DNA of 64,000 nucleotides from Paludisphaera mucosa (GCF_029589435.1 NZ_JARRAG010000002.1:3658001-3722000), one strand, 5' to 3'. Positions 35,015-44,319 are shown, numbered from the stretch's first letter. Translations and numbers: made by a program. Notes: generated by a model not told the origin, from the sequence alone.

Positions 35015-35926
35015 TCAGCCGTGCTCGCCGATCTTCGTCACGCCGTAGTCGTGCTTCAGCTCGTCGACCAGGCCGTTGAAGTCGGCGGGGAGCGGGGCGT
35101 CGACCCGGATCGGGTTGCCCGACAGGGGGTGGTTGAAGCCCAGGGCGGCGGCGTGGAGGGCCTGGCGGGTGAAGCGGATCGGGAACTTGGGGCGGCCCCG
35201 ACGGCCGTAGACCTGGTCGCCGACGACCGTGTGGTCGAGCGCCGCGAGGTGGATGCGGATCTGGTGCGTCCGGCCCGTCTCCAGGCGGAGGGAGACGAGG
35301 CTGGCGGCGGTGCCGTAGCTCTCGACGACGCGGAAGTGGGTCGTCGCCGGCACGCCCCGCTCGGGGTCGCGCGAGACGCCCCGGCGGTTGTCGCCGGCGT
35401 CTTCCACCAGCGGCAGGTTGATGCTCCCCACGTCGGTCAGGAAGACCCCCTCGACCACCGCCAGGTAGTCGCGCTCGATGGTGTGGGTCCGGAAGAGTTC
35501 CTGGAACGGACGCAGGGCCCGCGGCGAGGTCACGAGCAGGATCACGCCCGACGTCTGCTGGTCGATCCGATGGACGATGCCGACGTACGGCTTTTTGACG
35601 CCCCGCTTGTGGAGCTGATACCGCCCGGCGCGTTCGAGGAGGGTGTCGCGCTCGCGGAGGAACGTGGGCTGGACGAGCAGGCCGGCGGGCTTGTTGACGA
35701 TCAGGACGTCGCGATCCTCGTACATGACGTCGAGGCGGCGGTCGGCCATGTCGGCGCGCGGCCGGTTCGGGCTGAAGGCCACCGCCTCGTCGGGCCCGAC
35801 CTCGTCGGCCGGGTCGAGGCGACGCTCGCCGCCGACGTCGACCTGGCCGCGCTCGACCGCCTCGCGCGCGGCGCGGCGGGAGAGCTGGAATCGCTCGGCG
35901 ACGAGCTTGTCGAGCCGTACCTTCAT
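35015..35926 (-). CDS. RluA family pseudouridine synthase
   Basis: A 303-residue RNA pseudouridine synthase. An S4 domain covers about 1-50 ('VRLDKLVAERFQLSRRAAREAVERGQVDVGG'). The catalytic domain has 'VLIVNKPAGLLVQP' and the active-site motif 'HRIDQQTSGVILL' (Asp about 122), followed by 'RTHTIERDYLAVVEG', 'RLETGRTHQIRIHLA' and 'VVGDQVYG'. The architecture fits RluD/RluC-type enzymes acting on 23S rRNA, but the exact target uridines cannot be told. The start at 35926 removes an upstream extension without homology. The gene is divergent from the XPB-like helicase gene. Confidence 0.92.
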   Translation of the reverse strand: MKVRLDKLVAERFQLSRRAAREAVERGQVDVGGERRLDPADEVGPDEAVAFSPNRPRADMADRRLDVMYEDRDVLIVNKPAGLLVQPTFLRERDTLLERAGRYQLHKRGVKKPYVGIVHRIDQQTSGVILLVTSPRALRPFQELFRTHTIERDYLAVVEGVFLTDVGSINLPLVEDAGDNRRGVSRDPERGVPATTHFRVVESYGTAASLVSLRLETGRTHQIRIHLAALDHTVVGDQVYGRRGRPKFPIRFTRQALHAAALGFNHPLSGNPIRVDAPLPADFNGLVDELKHDYGVTKIGEHG

Positions 35927-36137
35927 CAGCGGGAGGCCTTCGTACTGCGGGAAGGAAGAGGGGTCGCGATCGCCCCGTCCAGTATAGCCGCGGGGGCGGG
36001 CCGGGCGATACGCGCGACGGCCGAGGGCGGGCTCGTCGGCCGGCCGGGAGTCGGGTAGACTGGATAAAACGCCAGCAGTGCGGCGCGGGCGGACGGCCGC
36101 CGCGGCGGCGAGCGGCGGGGCGCGGAGCGGCCGGTTC

Positions 36138-37556
36138 ATGAGCGCGGGCGAGACGATCTCGGTCGAGGGCGAATCGCGCCCCCTGCGCCTGGTCTTCGAC
36201 CGCGGGACGGTCCTCGTCGAGGGCCTGTCCGAGGGCGACGAGGCCGCCCTGCCGGGCGTCCGCTACGACCCCCGCACCAGGACCTTCCGGGCCGAGGCCA
36301 TCTGGTACCGCCCGCTCGTCGAGCACCTCCGCAGTCGGAAGATCGCCTACGCCGACGAGGCCCGGGGCTACGGCCCGACCCAGACGCCCTGGCGGATCCA
36401 GGTCGCCAAGGAGGCCTTCCCGCACCAGGTCGAGGGCCTCGACGCCTGGTGGAAGGCCGGCGGCCGCGGGGTCGTGGTGCTCCCCACGGGCACCGGCAAG
36501 ACCCACCTGGCCAACATGGCCATCGAGAAGGCCGGCCGGCCCACCCTGATCGTCACGCCCACGATCGACCTGATGAACCAGTGGTACGACGAGCTGACGA
36601 TGAGCTTCGGCGTCGAGATCGGCCTGCTCGGCGGCGGCTACAACGACGTCCGGCCGATCACCGTCACGACCTACGACTCGGCCTACATCAACATGGAACG
36701 CCTCGGCGACCGGTTCGGCCTGCTCGTCTTCGACGAGTGCCACCACCTGCCCGGGGCGACCTACGGGATCTCGGCCGTCTCCGCCATCGCCCCGTTCCGC
36801 CTCGGCCTGACGGCCACCCCCGAGAGGGCCGACAACGCGCACACGCACCTCGACCAGCTCATCGGCCCGATCGTCTACCGCCGCGAGATCACCCAGCTCC
36901 GGGGCGAGTTCCTGGCCGAGTACCAGACGATCCCCCTGTTCGTCTCGCTCAGCGAGGAGGAGCGGCAGCGGTACGAGAACGCCCGCGAGTGCTATCGCGC
37001 GTTCGTCAGCGGCTCGGGCATCGACATGCGTCGGCCAGACGGCTGGAGCCGGTTCCTGTTCCTCGCCTTCCGCTCGCCCGAGGGCCGCGAGGCCTTCCGC
37101 GCCTACCGCGACCAGCGCGAGCTGGCGCTGGCCGCCCCCGCCAAGCTCAAGCTCCTCGACAGGCTGCTCGACCGCCACAACCAGGACCGCGTGCTGATCT
37201 TCACCCACGACAACGCGACGGTCTACACGATCGCCCGGCGGTTCCTCGTGCCGGTCATCACCCACCAGACCAAGACCAAGGAGCGACGGGAGATCCTGCT
37301 GCGGTTCAACTCGGGGGCCTACCCGATCGTGGCGACGTCGAAGGTGCTCAACGAGGGCGTGAACGTCCCCGAGGCCAACATCGCGATCATCCTCAGCGGC
37401 TCCGGCTCGGTCCGCGAGCACGTCCAGCGCCTGGGCCGCATCCTCCGCAAGTCGGGCGACAAGCAGGCCGTGCTCTATGAGGTCGTCACCCGCGGCACCG
37501 TCGAGGAATACACGTCCAACCGCCGCCGGCAGCACAGCGCCTACGACGGCGATTGA
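36138..37556 (+). CDS. XPB/Rad25-like superfamily 2 DNA helicase
   Basis: A 472-residue SF2 helicase. A short N-terminal domain (about 1-80) precedes 'AFPHQVEGLDAWW', Walker A PTGTGKT (116-122), Walker B DECH (199-202) within 'LLVFDECHHLPGATYG', motif III 'RLGLTATPER' and motifs V/VI 'ATSKVLNEGVNVPEANIAIILSGSGSVREHVQRLGRILR'. The middle 'QRYENARECYRAFVSGSG' and the close 'KQAVLYEVVTRGTVEEYTSNRR' match XPB-like helicases of Archaea and some bacteria. A Bax1/DUF790 nuclease gene lies 2.4 kb downstream, with a SulP gene between. Together they suggest a helicase-nuclease DNA repair pair. Confidence 0.88.
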   Translation: MSAGETISVEGESRPLRLVFDRGTVLVEGLSEGDEAALPGVRYDPRTRTFRAEAIWYRPLVEHLRSRKIAYADEARGYGPTQTPWRIQVAKEAFPHQVEGLDAWWKAGGRGVVVLPTGTGKTHLANMAIEKAGRPTLIVTPTIDLMNQWYDELTMSFGVEIGLLGGGYNDVRPITVTTYDSAYINMERLGDRFGLLVFDECHHLPGATYGISAVSAIAPFRLGLTATPERADNAHTHLDQLIGPIVYRREITQLRGEFLAEYQTIPLFVSLSEEERQRYENARECYRAFVSGSGIDMRRPDGWSRFLFLAFRSPEGREAFRAYRDQRELALAAPAKLKLLDRLLDRHNQDRVLIFTHDNATVYTIARRFLVPVITHQTKTKERREILLRFNSGAYPIVATSKVLNEGVNVPEANIAIILSGSGSVREHVQRLGRILRKSGDKQAVLYEVVTRGTVEEYTSNRRRQHSAYDGD

Positions 37557-37786
37557 TCGCGACGCGGGCCCGCGAGTCTTCTATGTATGCGCCGCCGGAA
37601 CGCATCGTGATCCGTCGACGCCCTTGACAGCGGCGGCGGGAAGGCGTCTGCTGGACGGAGCCGCCGCGACGATGCGGTCTCGCGCCATTTCGCTCCAACA
37701 TCCGACCGGCGGCCACGTGCGCGCCGAATCTGCGGCGAAGCCGACGCGCACGCGACCGGGGGGTCTTGCGCCGCGAAGGAAGTGCG

Positions 37787-39790
37787 ATGATGCACGAGAC
37801 CGAAGGGCAGGAGGCGGCTGAAGGCCGTCCCGCGGATCAGGCCGCGCCCCCGGAGAAACCGGCCAACGGAGTGGCGGGGCTCAAGTATTGGCGACAGGAC
37901 GTCGTGGCCGGCCTGCTGGTGTCGTTGATCTCGCTGCCGCTGTCGCAGGGGATCGCGGTGGCGTCGGGGGCCCCGCCGATCGCGGGGCTCATCTCGGCGA
38001 TCATCGCCGGGCTGCTGCTCCCCTTCCTGGGAGGGTCGTTCGTGACCATCAGCGGTCCGGCGGCCGGGCTGGCCCCCGTGCTGCTGGCCGCGATGCTGAG
38101 CCTGGGCAAGGGCGACCTGGCGACGGGCTACCCGCTGCTCCTGGCCCTCATCTCGATCGTCGGCGTGATCCAGATCGTGCTCAGCCTGCTGAAGGCGGCG
38201 CGGTTCAGTGCCATCTTCCCGGCGGCGGTGGTCGAGGGGATGCTGGCGTCGATCGGCCTGATGATCATCGCCAAGCAACTCCCGAACTTCCTGGGCGCGC
38301 CGTACCACGCGCACGAGTTCTTCGAGTACCTCGCCGAGACCCCGGCCGCCTTGCGGCACATGCAGCCCCAGGTCTTCGGGCTGGGCCTGACGTGCCTGGC
38401 GCTCCTGTTCGCGCTCGGGTCGCGGTGGTCCGGCCCGCTGAAGAAGGTGCCGCCCCAGCTCACGGTCGTCGTCGTCGGGATCTTGCTCGGCCGCCTGCTG
38501 GGCCTCGGCGGCTCCTCGCTGATCCACCTGCCCGACCAGATCCTGGGGCACGGGCTCGTCCTGCCCGACTTCGCGGGCCTGTTCGGCGACTCGACGCTCT
38601 GGGGCTACGCCCTGGCCGGCGTGCTGACGCTGACGATGGTCGACGGCGTCGAATCGCTGGCGACCGCCCAGGCGATCGACAAGATCGACCCCTTCCGGCG
38701 GAAGTCGAGCCCGAACCGCGTGCTGTTCTCGATGGGCGTGCTGAACATCGCCTCCAGCATGGCCGGCGGCCTGACGATCATCCCCGGCGGCGTGAAGAGC
38801 AAGGCCTGCATCGTGGGCGGCGGGCGGACCCTCTGGGCCAACTTCTACAACGCCTGCTTCCTGCTGATCTTCCTGTTCGCGGGGCGGCCGGTGATCGGCA
38901 TGATCCCCCTGGCCGCGCTGGCGGCGATCCTGATCCACACCGGCTACAAGATGAGCGAGCCGGCCATCTGGCGGCACATCGGGCTCATCGGCCGCGAGCA
39001 GCTCGGCCTGTTCACGATCACGGTGATCGCCACCCTCATGACCGACCTCCTGATCGGGATCGGCGTGGGGATCGTCGCCAAGCTGGCGCTGAACCTGGCG
39101 ATCGCCTCGCGGGGCGAGGGGCCCGTCGAGGCGATCGCTCGGGCGCCCGAACACCTGGCGGCCCTGTTCCGCAGCCCGGTCTCCGGGGCGGGCGTCGAGG
39201 GGAACTCGTACCACGTCCGGTTCGACGGGCCGCTCGTCTGCTTCAATTCGCTGCGCGTCAACAGCACGCTGGCCGCGATCCCCCGCGATGCCGACCGCCT
39301 CTACCTCCACTTCCAGGACGGGGTGTCGATCATCGACCACACGACCTGCGAGAACCTGATCCACTTCGCCGAGGAGTTCGAGCAGTCGGGGCGGGGCGAG
39401 GCCGAGTTCGTCGGCATGGACCTGCTCGGCCGGCTGTCCGACCACGAGTCGTGCACCCGGATCCGTCAGATCAACCTGCCCGGCGCGGTGGCCCCCCGCC
39501 CGCGGCGAGCCGTCCCCGTCGACTTCGGAAACGACCTGGCGCTCCTGCCCGCCTCGACGGCCCTCCAGGACATGGCGATCGACGAGGCGATCCGCGACGC
39601 CTTCGCCGACGTGCCGGTCCACGCCGACCACCCCCGCGGCGTCCTCGTCCGCCTGGGGATGGTGCCGGTCGATCGCTACACCAAGCACCCCGAGGGGGAC
39701 CTCGCCGCCCTCGCCCTGCAACAGCCGGCCGACCAGAGGGTCGAATACGGCTCCAAGGCCAGCGACGAGCGGGCCCGGCCGATCATGTAG
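37787..39790 (+). CDS. SulP family anion transporter
   Basis: A 667-residue inner membrane transporter. About twelve hydrophobic segments run from residue 30 to about 455, starting with 'YWRQDVVAGLLVSLISLPLSQGIAVASGAPPIAGLISAIIAGLLLPFLGG' and 'TISGPAAGLAPVLLA', which are typical of SulP/SLC26. A STAS-like cytosolic domain follows ('YHVRFDGPLVCFNSLRV', 'YLHFQDGVSIIDHTTCENLIHFAEEF', about 465-560). An extra C-terminal stretch of about 100 residues has no match I recognise. Substrates could be sulfate, bicarbonate or other anions. The start at 37787 has an AAGGA ribosome-binding site. It interrupts the XPB-like and Bax1 genes. Confidence 0.92.
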   Translation: MMHETEGQEAAEGRPADQAAPPEKPANGVAGLKYWRQDVVAGLLVSLISLPLSQGIAVASGAPPIAGLISAIIAGLLLPFLGGSFVTISGPAAGLAPVLLAAMLSLGKGDLATGYPLLLALISIVGVIQIVLSLLKAARFSAIFPAAVVEGMLASIGLMIIAKQLPNFLGAPYHAHEFFEYLAETPAALRHMQPQVFGLGLTCLALLFALGSRWSGPLKKVPPQLTVVVVGILLGRLLGLGGSSLIHLPDQILGHGLVLPDFAGLFGDSTLWGYALAGVLTLTMVDGVESLATAQAIDKIDPFRRKSSPNRVLFSMGVLNIASSMAGGLTIIPGGVKSKACIVGGGRTLWANFYNACFLLIFLFAGRPVIGMIPLAALAAILIHTGYKMSEPAIWRHIGLIGREQLGLFTITVIATLMTDLLIGIGVGIVAKLALNLAIASRGEGPVEAIARAPEHLAALFRSPVSGAGVEGNSYHVRFDGPLVCFNSLRVNSTLAAIPRDADRLYLHFQDGVSIIDHTTCENLIHFAEEFEQSGRGEAEFVGMDLLGRLSDHESCTRIRQINLPGAVAPRPRRAVPVDFGNDLALLPASTALQDMAIDEAIRDAFADVPVHADHPRGVLVRLGMVPVDRYTKHPEGDLAALALQQPADQRVEYGSKASDERARPIM

Positions 39791-39990
39791 CTCGGATGGG
39801 TCGACTCCCGCCGCGCGCGGTCGCTCATCGGGTAGAATGTCTCCCGATGAGCCTCCGTGCGCGGAGTGGGTCGAGGCTCGACCCGCGGCGCTCGCGCGGC
39901 CGGACGAAGCGAGAACGAAGTGCACGACCGAAGGCATAACCCCCGGGAACGATCCCTCTCGCCGCAAGTCCCGTCCGGGAGCCCCGCCCG

Positions 39991-41277
39991 ATGCTGACCG
40001 GCGACCTGATGCGGGTGAGGTTCAGCAAGGAGCGGGTGCTGCCGCTCTACCTGAACCGCGAGGGCGCGCAGTGGCTCGAAGCGGCCGAGAGCCTGCTGGC
40101 GATCTTCCGCGAGGGGGTCGGGATGACCCGGGGGGAGATCGAGGGCGAGATCGACGAGATGTTCGGCGGCGGCGGCAAGGCGACGCTCGTGCATCGCGGG
40201 CTCGCCAAGGTGCTCGAGGACGGGGCCGAGTTCGAAGTCGTCGCCGACGTCCCGCCCGACGTCATCCGCGAGAAGGTCTTCACCGCCGCGGCCGAGCACC
40301 GCAAGGCCCTGGCGATCGCCCACCCGACCGACGGCAACCCCCTGCCCGAGCCCGGCCGCGGGCCGCGCCCGGCCTTCCGCCGCGACGTCGTGCTCGAAGG
40401 CGTGGCGAAGGAGCTGGAGGTCGACCCCAAGATCCTGATCGACGGCCTCTTCGCCGACCTCCGCGACGAGAACCGGATGCTCTCGTTCCAGGACATGACG
40501 GCCCAGCGGCTGCTCGACCGCTACAACGTCGCGCTCGCCCAGACGGTCCTCTTGCGCTCGGTCCGCGTCCAGGTCGAGGTCCGCAACGAGACCCCCGCGC
40601 GGTATCGCCAGCTCTTCCGCCAGCTCAAGTTCCACCGGCTCTTGTACCGCGTGAGCGGGACGATGAAGGAGGGCTACGTCTTCCACGTCGACGGCCCGCT
40701 GAGCCTCTTCAGCGCGACGACGCGGTACGGGCTCCAGATGGCGCTCTTCCTGCCCGCCCTGCTCCGCTGCCGCGACTTCCGGCTCGACGCCGAGCTGCGC
40801 TGGGGGCCGAAGCGCGAGCCCCGCAGCTTCCACGTCGACGCCGGCCTGGGGCTCGTGCCGCATACGGCCGACACGGGCGTGTACGTCCCGCCCGAGATCC
40901 CCGCCTTCGCCGAGCGGTTCCGCCAGGTCGTCCCCGCGTGGGAGCTGACCGAGACGACCGAGATCGTCGAGCTGGGCCGAGAGGGCGTGTGGGTGCCGGA
41001 CTTCCGCGCGGTGCACAAGAAGACCGGCGTCGACGTGTTCGTCGAGGTCGTCGGCTTCTGGAAGAAGGCCACGCTCGACCGCCTGCTCGACCAGCTCCCG
41101 CGGCTGGGGCCGCCGCGGTTCGTGATGGTCGTCTCCGAGAAGCTCAAGGTCGACGAGGAGGCCCTCGAGAAGCTCCCCGGCCCGATCCTCTGGTTCAAGG
41201 AGATCCCCAGCGCCCCCGAGCTGGCGGGGCTGCTGGATCGGTTCCTCCCCGAGAAACAGGAAAGCATGCTGAAATGA
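39991..41277 (+). CDS. Bax1-like nuclease (DUF790 family)
   Basis: A 428-residue protein of the DUF790 family. The N-terminal 'MLTGDLMRVRFSKERVLPLYL' is the family's usual start. The DUF790 region continues with 'LIDGLFADLRDENRMLSFQDMTAQRLLDRYNVALAQTVLL' and 'FHRLLYRVSGTMKEGYVFHVDGPLSLFSATTRYGLQMALFLPALL'. Near the C-terminus 'WVPDFRAVHKKTGVDVFVEVVGFWKK' supplies a PD-(D/E)xK-type nuclease site. In Archaea, Bax1 binds XPB and the pair unwinds and cuts DNA; an XPB-like gene lies upstream. Its stop codon overlaps the next gene's ATG. Confidence 0.9.
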   Translation: MLTGDLMRVRFSKERVLPLYLNREGAQWLEAAESLLAIFREGVGMTRGEIEGEIDEMFGGGGKATLVHRGLAKVLEDGAEFEVVADVPPDVIREKVFTAAAEHRKALAIAHPTDGNPLPEPGRGPRPAFRRDVVLEGVAKELEVDPKILIDGLFADLRDENRMLSFQDMTAQRLLDRYNVALAQTVLLRSVRVQVEVRNETPARYRQLFRQLKFHRLLYRVSGTMKEGYVFHVDGPLSLFSATTRYGLQMALFLPALLRCRDFRLDAELRWGPKREPRSFHVDAGLGLVPHTADTGVYVPPEIPAFAERFRQVVPAWELTETTEIVELGREGVWVPDFRAVHKKTGVDVFVEVVGFWKKATLDRLLDQLPRLGPPRFVMVVSEKLKVDEEALEKLPGPILWFKEIPSAPELAGLLDRFLPEKQESMLK

Positions 41278-41924
41278 GTCGCGAAACCACCCTCAGGCGC
41301 ATCCTCGACGGCGGGATCGTGGCCGTCGTCCGGGCCGAGTCGGGCGAGGCGCTCGTGAAGGTCGTCGAGGCCCTGGCCGACGGCGGCGTCACGGCGGCCG
41401 AGATCACCTTCACCGTCCCCGACGCCCTCGACGTCATCCGCGACGCCCGCCGCGCCCTGGGCGACGCCCTCGTCCTGGGCGCCGGGACCGTGCTCGACCC
41501 CGAGACCGCCCGCGCGGCGATCCTGGCCGGGGCCGAGTACGTCGTCAGCCCGGTCGTGAGCCTGGACGTGATCCGGCTCTGCCGCCGCTACGACAAGGCC
41601 GTCATGCCCGGCGCCTTCACGCCCACCGAGATCCTCTCGGCCTGGGAGGCCGGGGCCGACGTGGTCAAGGTCTTCCCCGCCGACGTCGGCGGCCCGCCCT
41701 ACCTGAAGGCCGTCCGCGGCCCCCTTCCCCAGATCAGGCTCATGCCCACCGGCGGCGTCGACCTGACGACCGCCGCCGCCTTCCTGAAGGCCGGCGCCTG
41801 CTGCCTGGGCGTCGGCGGCACCCTCGTCGAGCCCAGGGCCGTCGCCGCCGGCGACTTCGCCCGCATCCGCGAACTCGCCGCGAAATTCGCCGCGATCGTC
41901 CGCGAGTTCCGCTCGACCTCCTGA
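41274..41924 (+). CDS. eda: KDPG/KHG aldolase
   Basis: A 216-residue 2-dehydro-3-deoxy-phosphogluconate aldolase of the Entner-Doudoroff pathway, giving pyruvate and glyceraldehyde 3-phosphate. Recognisable parts are 'GIVAVVRAESGEALVKVVEALADGGVTAAEITFT', 'VLGAGTVLDPETARAAILAGAEYVVSPVVSLDVI', 'VMPGAFTPTEILSAWEAGADVVKVFPAD' (Schiff-base Lys in V-V-K-V-F-P) and 'LMPTGGVDLTTAAAFLKAGA'. ATGA overlaps the Bax1 gene's stop, so the two are translationally coupled, although the functions seem unrelated. AGGAAA lies upstream. Confidence 0.93.
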   Translation: MSRETTLRRILDGGIVAVVRAESGEALVKVVEALADGGVTAAEITFTVPDALDVIRDARRALGDALVLGAGTVLDPETARAAILAGAEYVVSPVVSLDVIRLCRRYDKAVMPGAFTPTEILSAWEAGADVVKVFPADVGGPPYLKAVRGPLPQIRLMPTGGVDLTTAAAFLKAGACCLGVGGTLVEPRAVAAGDFARIRELAAKFAAIVREFRSTS

Positions 41925-41977
41925 GCCCCATGGCGGCCGCCGTCCGCCTGCCCGGCGCGGCCGATCCCGCGCGCCGT

Positions 41978-43207
41978 TCAGGTGGCGCGCTCGGGCAGGA
42001 GTGACGATTTGAACTCCACGTCGGGAGCGGCTTCGACCCGCCCACCGATCGCCAAACCCTCGAGCGTCGGCGAGGGCCCCGTCCGGGACGGGAACCACCG
42101 GTCGCGGAGGCGAAGGGTGGGGATCTCGATCAACCGGCACATCACGATCCCCAGCGCCACCGAGCCGACCAGGTAGAGCGGGACCTGCGTCAAGAAGCTC
42201 AACTTGCGAGATGTGAGATGCTCCGCCAGGGGAAACGCCCAATCGATCAGCGGCATGTGCCAGAGGTAGATCGAGTAGGAGTACGCCCCCATGATCCCGA
42301 GTGCGACGAGCGCCTTGACGCGGGGTATCTCCGAGAGGAGCACGCCCACGAGGAGGGCCCCGCTGGCCAGATAGAAGATCGTGAACCCGATCGTCCAGAT
42401 GAACGCGCTCCGCTCCGAGGCCAGCACGAAGGCGGGCAGCAGGCCGAGCGCTCCGCCGAGGATCAGCCGCCGGCGACGGCCGTGGAAGGTCGCCCGAAAC
42501 CAGTCCTGATGGAAGTGATAGGCATAAGCGATGACGACCCCGAACATGAGCGAGTCGAGCCGCAGATGGGTCGGGAAGACGTGGGTCCGGAACTCGAAAT
42601 GATCCCTCGCCAGGGCGTTGACGATCCTGAAGATCAGCAGCGTCAGGCCCATGACGGCGGTGACCGCGACCACCGGCTTGAAGGGGTTCGCGGCCCCCTT
42701 GCGAAGCCACGCCAACCCGGCCAGGAGCGCCGGGAGCATCAGGTAGAAATGCTCCTCGACGGCGAGCGACCAGGTGTGGTTCCACATGGGCCTGAGGTAG
42801 TTCTGCAAAAACAGGAGCTCGGAGCCCAGTTCTCGCCCCGTCGGCGGCCGCCCCCGCACGATCCCGACCAGGGCGGTGGCGGCGATCAGGAGCAGGAACG
42901 GCGGGTAGATCTTCCAGCCCCGGCGGACGTAGAACCGGGGCAGGGAGAGCTCGCCCTTCTTCCGGTACTCCGCGAACAGGAGCTCGGAAACCAGGAAGCC
43001 GCTCAGGACGAAGAACAGGTCGACGCCCACCCAGCCTCCGCGTCGCCAAACGGCGAAGAACAGACGCGTCGGCAGAGGCAGGTCCGTCGGGACCTTCGGC
43101 ATGTGCCGCCCCAGCACGAGGATCACCGCGAACGCGCGAAGGATGTCGAGCCCCATGTTGCGACGGCTCGGCGGCGGCATGGACTGGACTTCGCATCGCT
43201 CCGACAT
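41978..43207 (-). CDS. Acyltransferase 3 family membrane protein (OafA-like)
   Basis: A 409-residue integral membrane acyltransferase with about ten hydrophobic segments. It begins 'GLDILRAFAVILVLGRHMP' with the family's R-x-x-A...H signature. 'VGVDLFFVLSGFLVSELLFAEY', 'FYVRRGWKIYPPFLLL' and 'NHTWSLAVEEHFYLMLPALL' complete the acyltransferase-3 pattern. Such enzymes O-acetylate surface polysaccharides; the acceptor is unknown. I chose ATG 43207 because AGAGGG lies 6 bases before it; 43222 would be a TTG. It stands alone after the hairpin at 43392-43432. Confidence 0.9.
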   Translation of the reverse strand: MSERCEVQSMPPPSRRNMGLDILRAFAVILVLGRHMPKVPTDLPLPTRLFFAVWRRGGWVGVDLFFVLSGFLVSELLFAEYRKKGELSLPRFYVRRGWKIYPPFLLLIAATALVGIVRGRPPTGRELGSELLFLQNYLRPMWNHTWSLAVEEHFYLMLPALLAGLAWLRKGAANPFKPVVAVTAVMGLTLLIFRIVNALARDHFEFRTHVFPTHLRLDSLMFGVVIAYAYHFHQDWFRATFHGRRRRLILGGALGLLPAFVLASERSAFIWTIGFTIFYLASGALLVGVLLSEIPRVKALVALGIMGAYSYSIYLWHMPLIDWAFPLAEHLTSRKLSFLTQVPLYLVGSVALGIVMCRLIEIPTLRLRDRWFPSRTGPSPTLEGLAIGGRVEAAPDVEFKSSLLPERAT

Positions 43208-43391
43208 GGCGACCCTCTGCAAGGACGGACGATTCTTCGAGGATTCATCGTTGGGGCGGCCCGACCCGGCGAGGATCCGAGTCCTTCATGGTTAGCTTCG
43301 GCCCCGCGCCGGGACAAGAGGATCTTGCGGCGATCGTTCCGCGGGCGTCACTCGCCTCGCACGAGGTTTCCTCGCGGCCGAACGAAAGGCG

Positions 43392-43432
43392 AGCCGCCCG
43401 GCGAAGGTGACGAGGCCCTTCGCCGGGCGGCT
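43392..43432 (-). terminator. 16-bp perfect stem hairpin after the SRPBCC gene
   Basis: AGCCGCCCGGCGAAGG (43392-43407) pairs perfectly with 43417-43432 around a 9-base loop, 40 bases after the SRPBCC stop on the minus strand. The following minus-strand bases CGCCTTTCGTTC are moderately T-rich. It is probably the terminator of the ArsR-SRPBCC operon. Confidence 0.6.
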
Positions 43433-43473
43433 TCGGTCGACGAGAGATGGATCGCGCGACCCCGGGGCTCGGC

Positions 43474-43968
43474 TCAGACCATAGCGGCTTGGAGGATCTC
43501 GTCGAGACGGTCGTAGCCGGCGGCCATGCCATGTTCCATCCCGGAGGCGGCGGCGCCGTCGCGCGCCTCCTTCGACGAGTACAGGAGAGTGATCGTCAGC
43601 TCCGTCGTTTCGCCCATATCGGCGAGGTCCAGGGTCGCGAGTTGTTCGGCGCCGGCGGGGCCGCAGCCGAAGTCGAACCGCTCGATGCGGACGCACCGCT
43701 CGGGCGGCGTGACTTCATGGTAGACTCCCGACATCGACATCGCGGCCCCGTCCGGCCCGGTCCAGGCCCAGCGGAACGTCCCGCCCACGCGGGCGTCCTC
43801 CTCGCAGACCGTCATCTCCCAGCCCGGAGGGCCGGTCACCCAGCGCTTGAGCAGCTCGGGCCGGGACATCGCGTCCCAGACCAGCTCGCGCGGGGCGTTG
43901 AACCGGCGGGTGACGACGATCTCGCGGTCGGTCGGGGTCGTGACCTTCAGGGCGTTCCGCATCGGCAT
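43474..43968 (-). CDS. SRPBCC/AHSA1 family protein
   Basis: A 164-residue START-like protein related to the activator of Hsp90 ATPase homologue family. Family features are 'REIVVTRRFNAPRELVWDAMSRPELLKRWVTGPPGW', 'VGGTFRWAWTGPDG' and the C-terminal helix 'GMEHGMAAGYDRLDEILQ'. It probably binds a hydrophobic ligand; no enzyme activity can be assigned. It starts 6 bases after the arsR stop and its ribosome-binding site (GAGG) overlaps that stop codon, so the two are translationally coupled. ArsR-SRPBCC pairs are very common. Confidence 0.9.
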   Translation of the reverse strand: MPMRNALKVTTPTDREIVVTRRFNAPRELVWDAMSRPELLKRWVTGPPGWEMTVCEEDARVGGTFRWAWTGPDGAAMSMSGVYHEVTPPERCVRIERFDFGCGPAGAEQLATLDLADMGETTELTITLLYSSKEARDGAAASGMEHGMAAGYDRLDEILQAAMV

Positions 43969-43974
43969 GATCCT

Positions 43975-44319
43975 CTAGGATTTCTCGGGGTTCTTTCGGG
44001 CCTTCAACTCGTCCAGGAGCGAGTCGAGGCGGTCGAAATGCGCTTCCCAGATCTTTCGATAGTCTTCGAGCCATTCATTGGCCTCGGCGAGCGGCTCGGC
44101 CGCGATCCGGCACGGCCGCTTCTGGGCGTCCTTCCCGCGCGTGATCAGCCCGGCCTTCTCCAAAACCTTGAGGTGCTTGGAGATCGCCGGCTGGCTGAGC
44201 TGGAACGGGGAGACCAACTCCGTCACCGTGGCCTCGCCCTGGGCCAGCCGGGCGAGGATCGCCCGACGGGTGGGGTCGGCCAGCGCCGCGAACGTGGCGT
44301 CGAGACTCGCTGTCATCAT
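43975..44319 (-). CDS. ArsR family transcriptional regulator
   Basis: A 114-residue winged-helix repressor. 'FAALADPTRRAILARLAQGEATVTELVSPFQLSQPAISKHLKVLEKAGLITRGKDAQKRPCRI' (about residues 10-72) is the typical ArsR core. The metal-binding cysteines of the ArsR/SmtB sensor helix are absent, so this belongs to the non-metal SRPBCC-linked subgroup. ATG codons at 44319 and 44316 are both possible; GAAGGG lies upstream. A GGTT-N4-AACC site about 17 bases upstream may be its own operator. Confidence 0.92.
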   Translation of the reverse strand: MMTASLDATFAALADPTRRAILARLAQGEATVTELVSPFQLSQPAISKHLKVLEKAGLITRGKDAQKRPCRIAAEPLAEANEWLEDYRKIWEAHFDRLDSLLDELKARKNPEKS

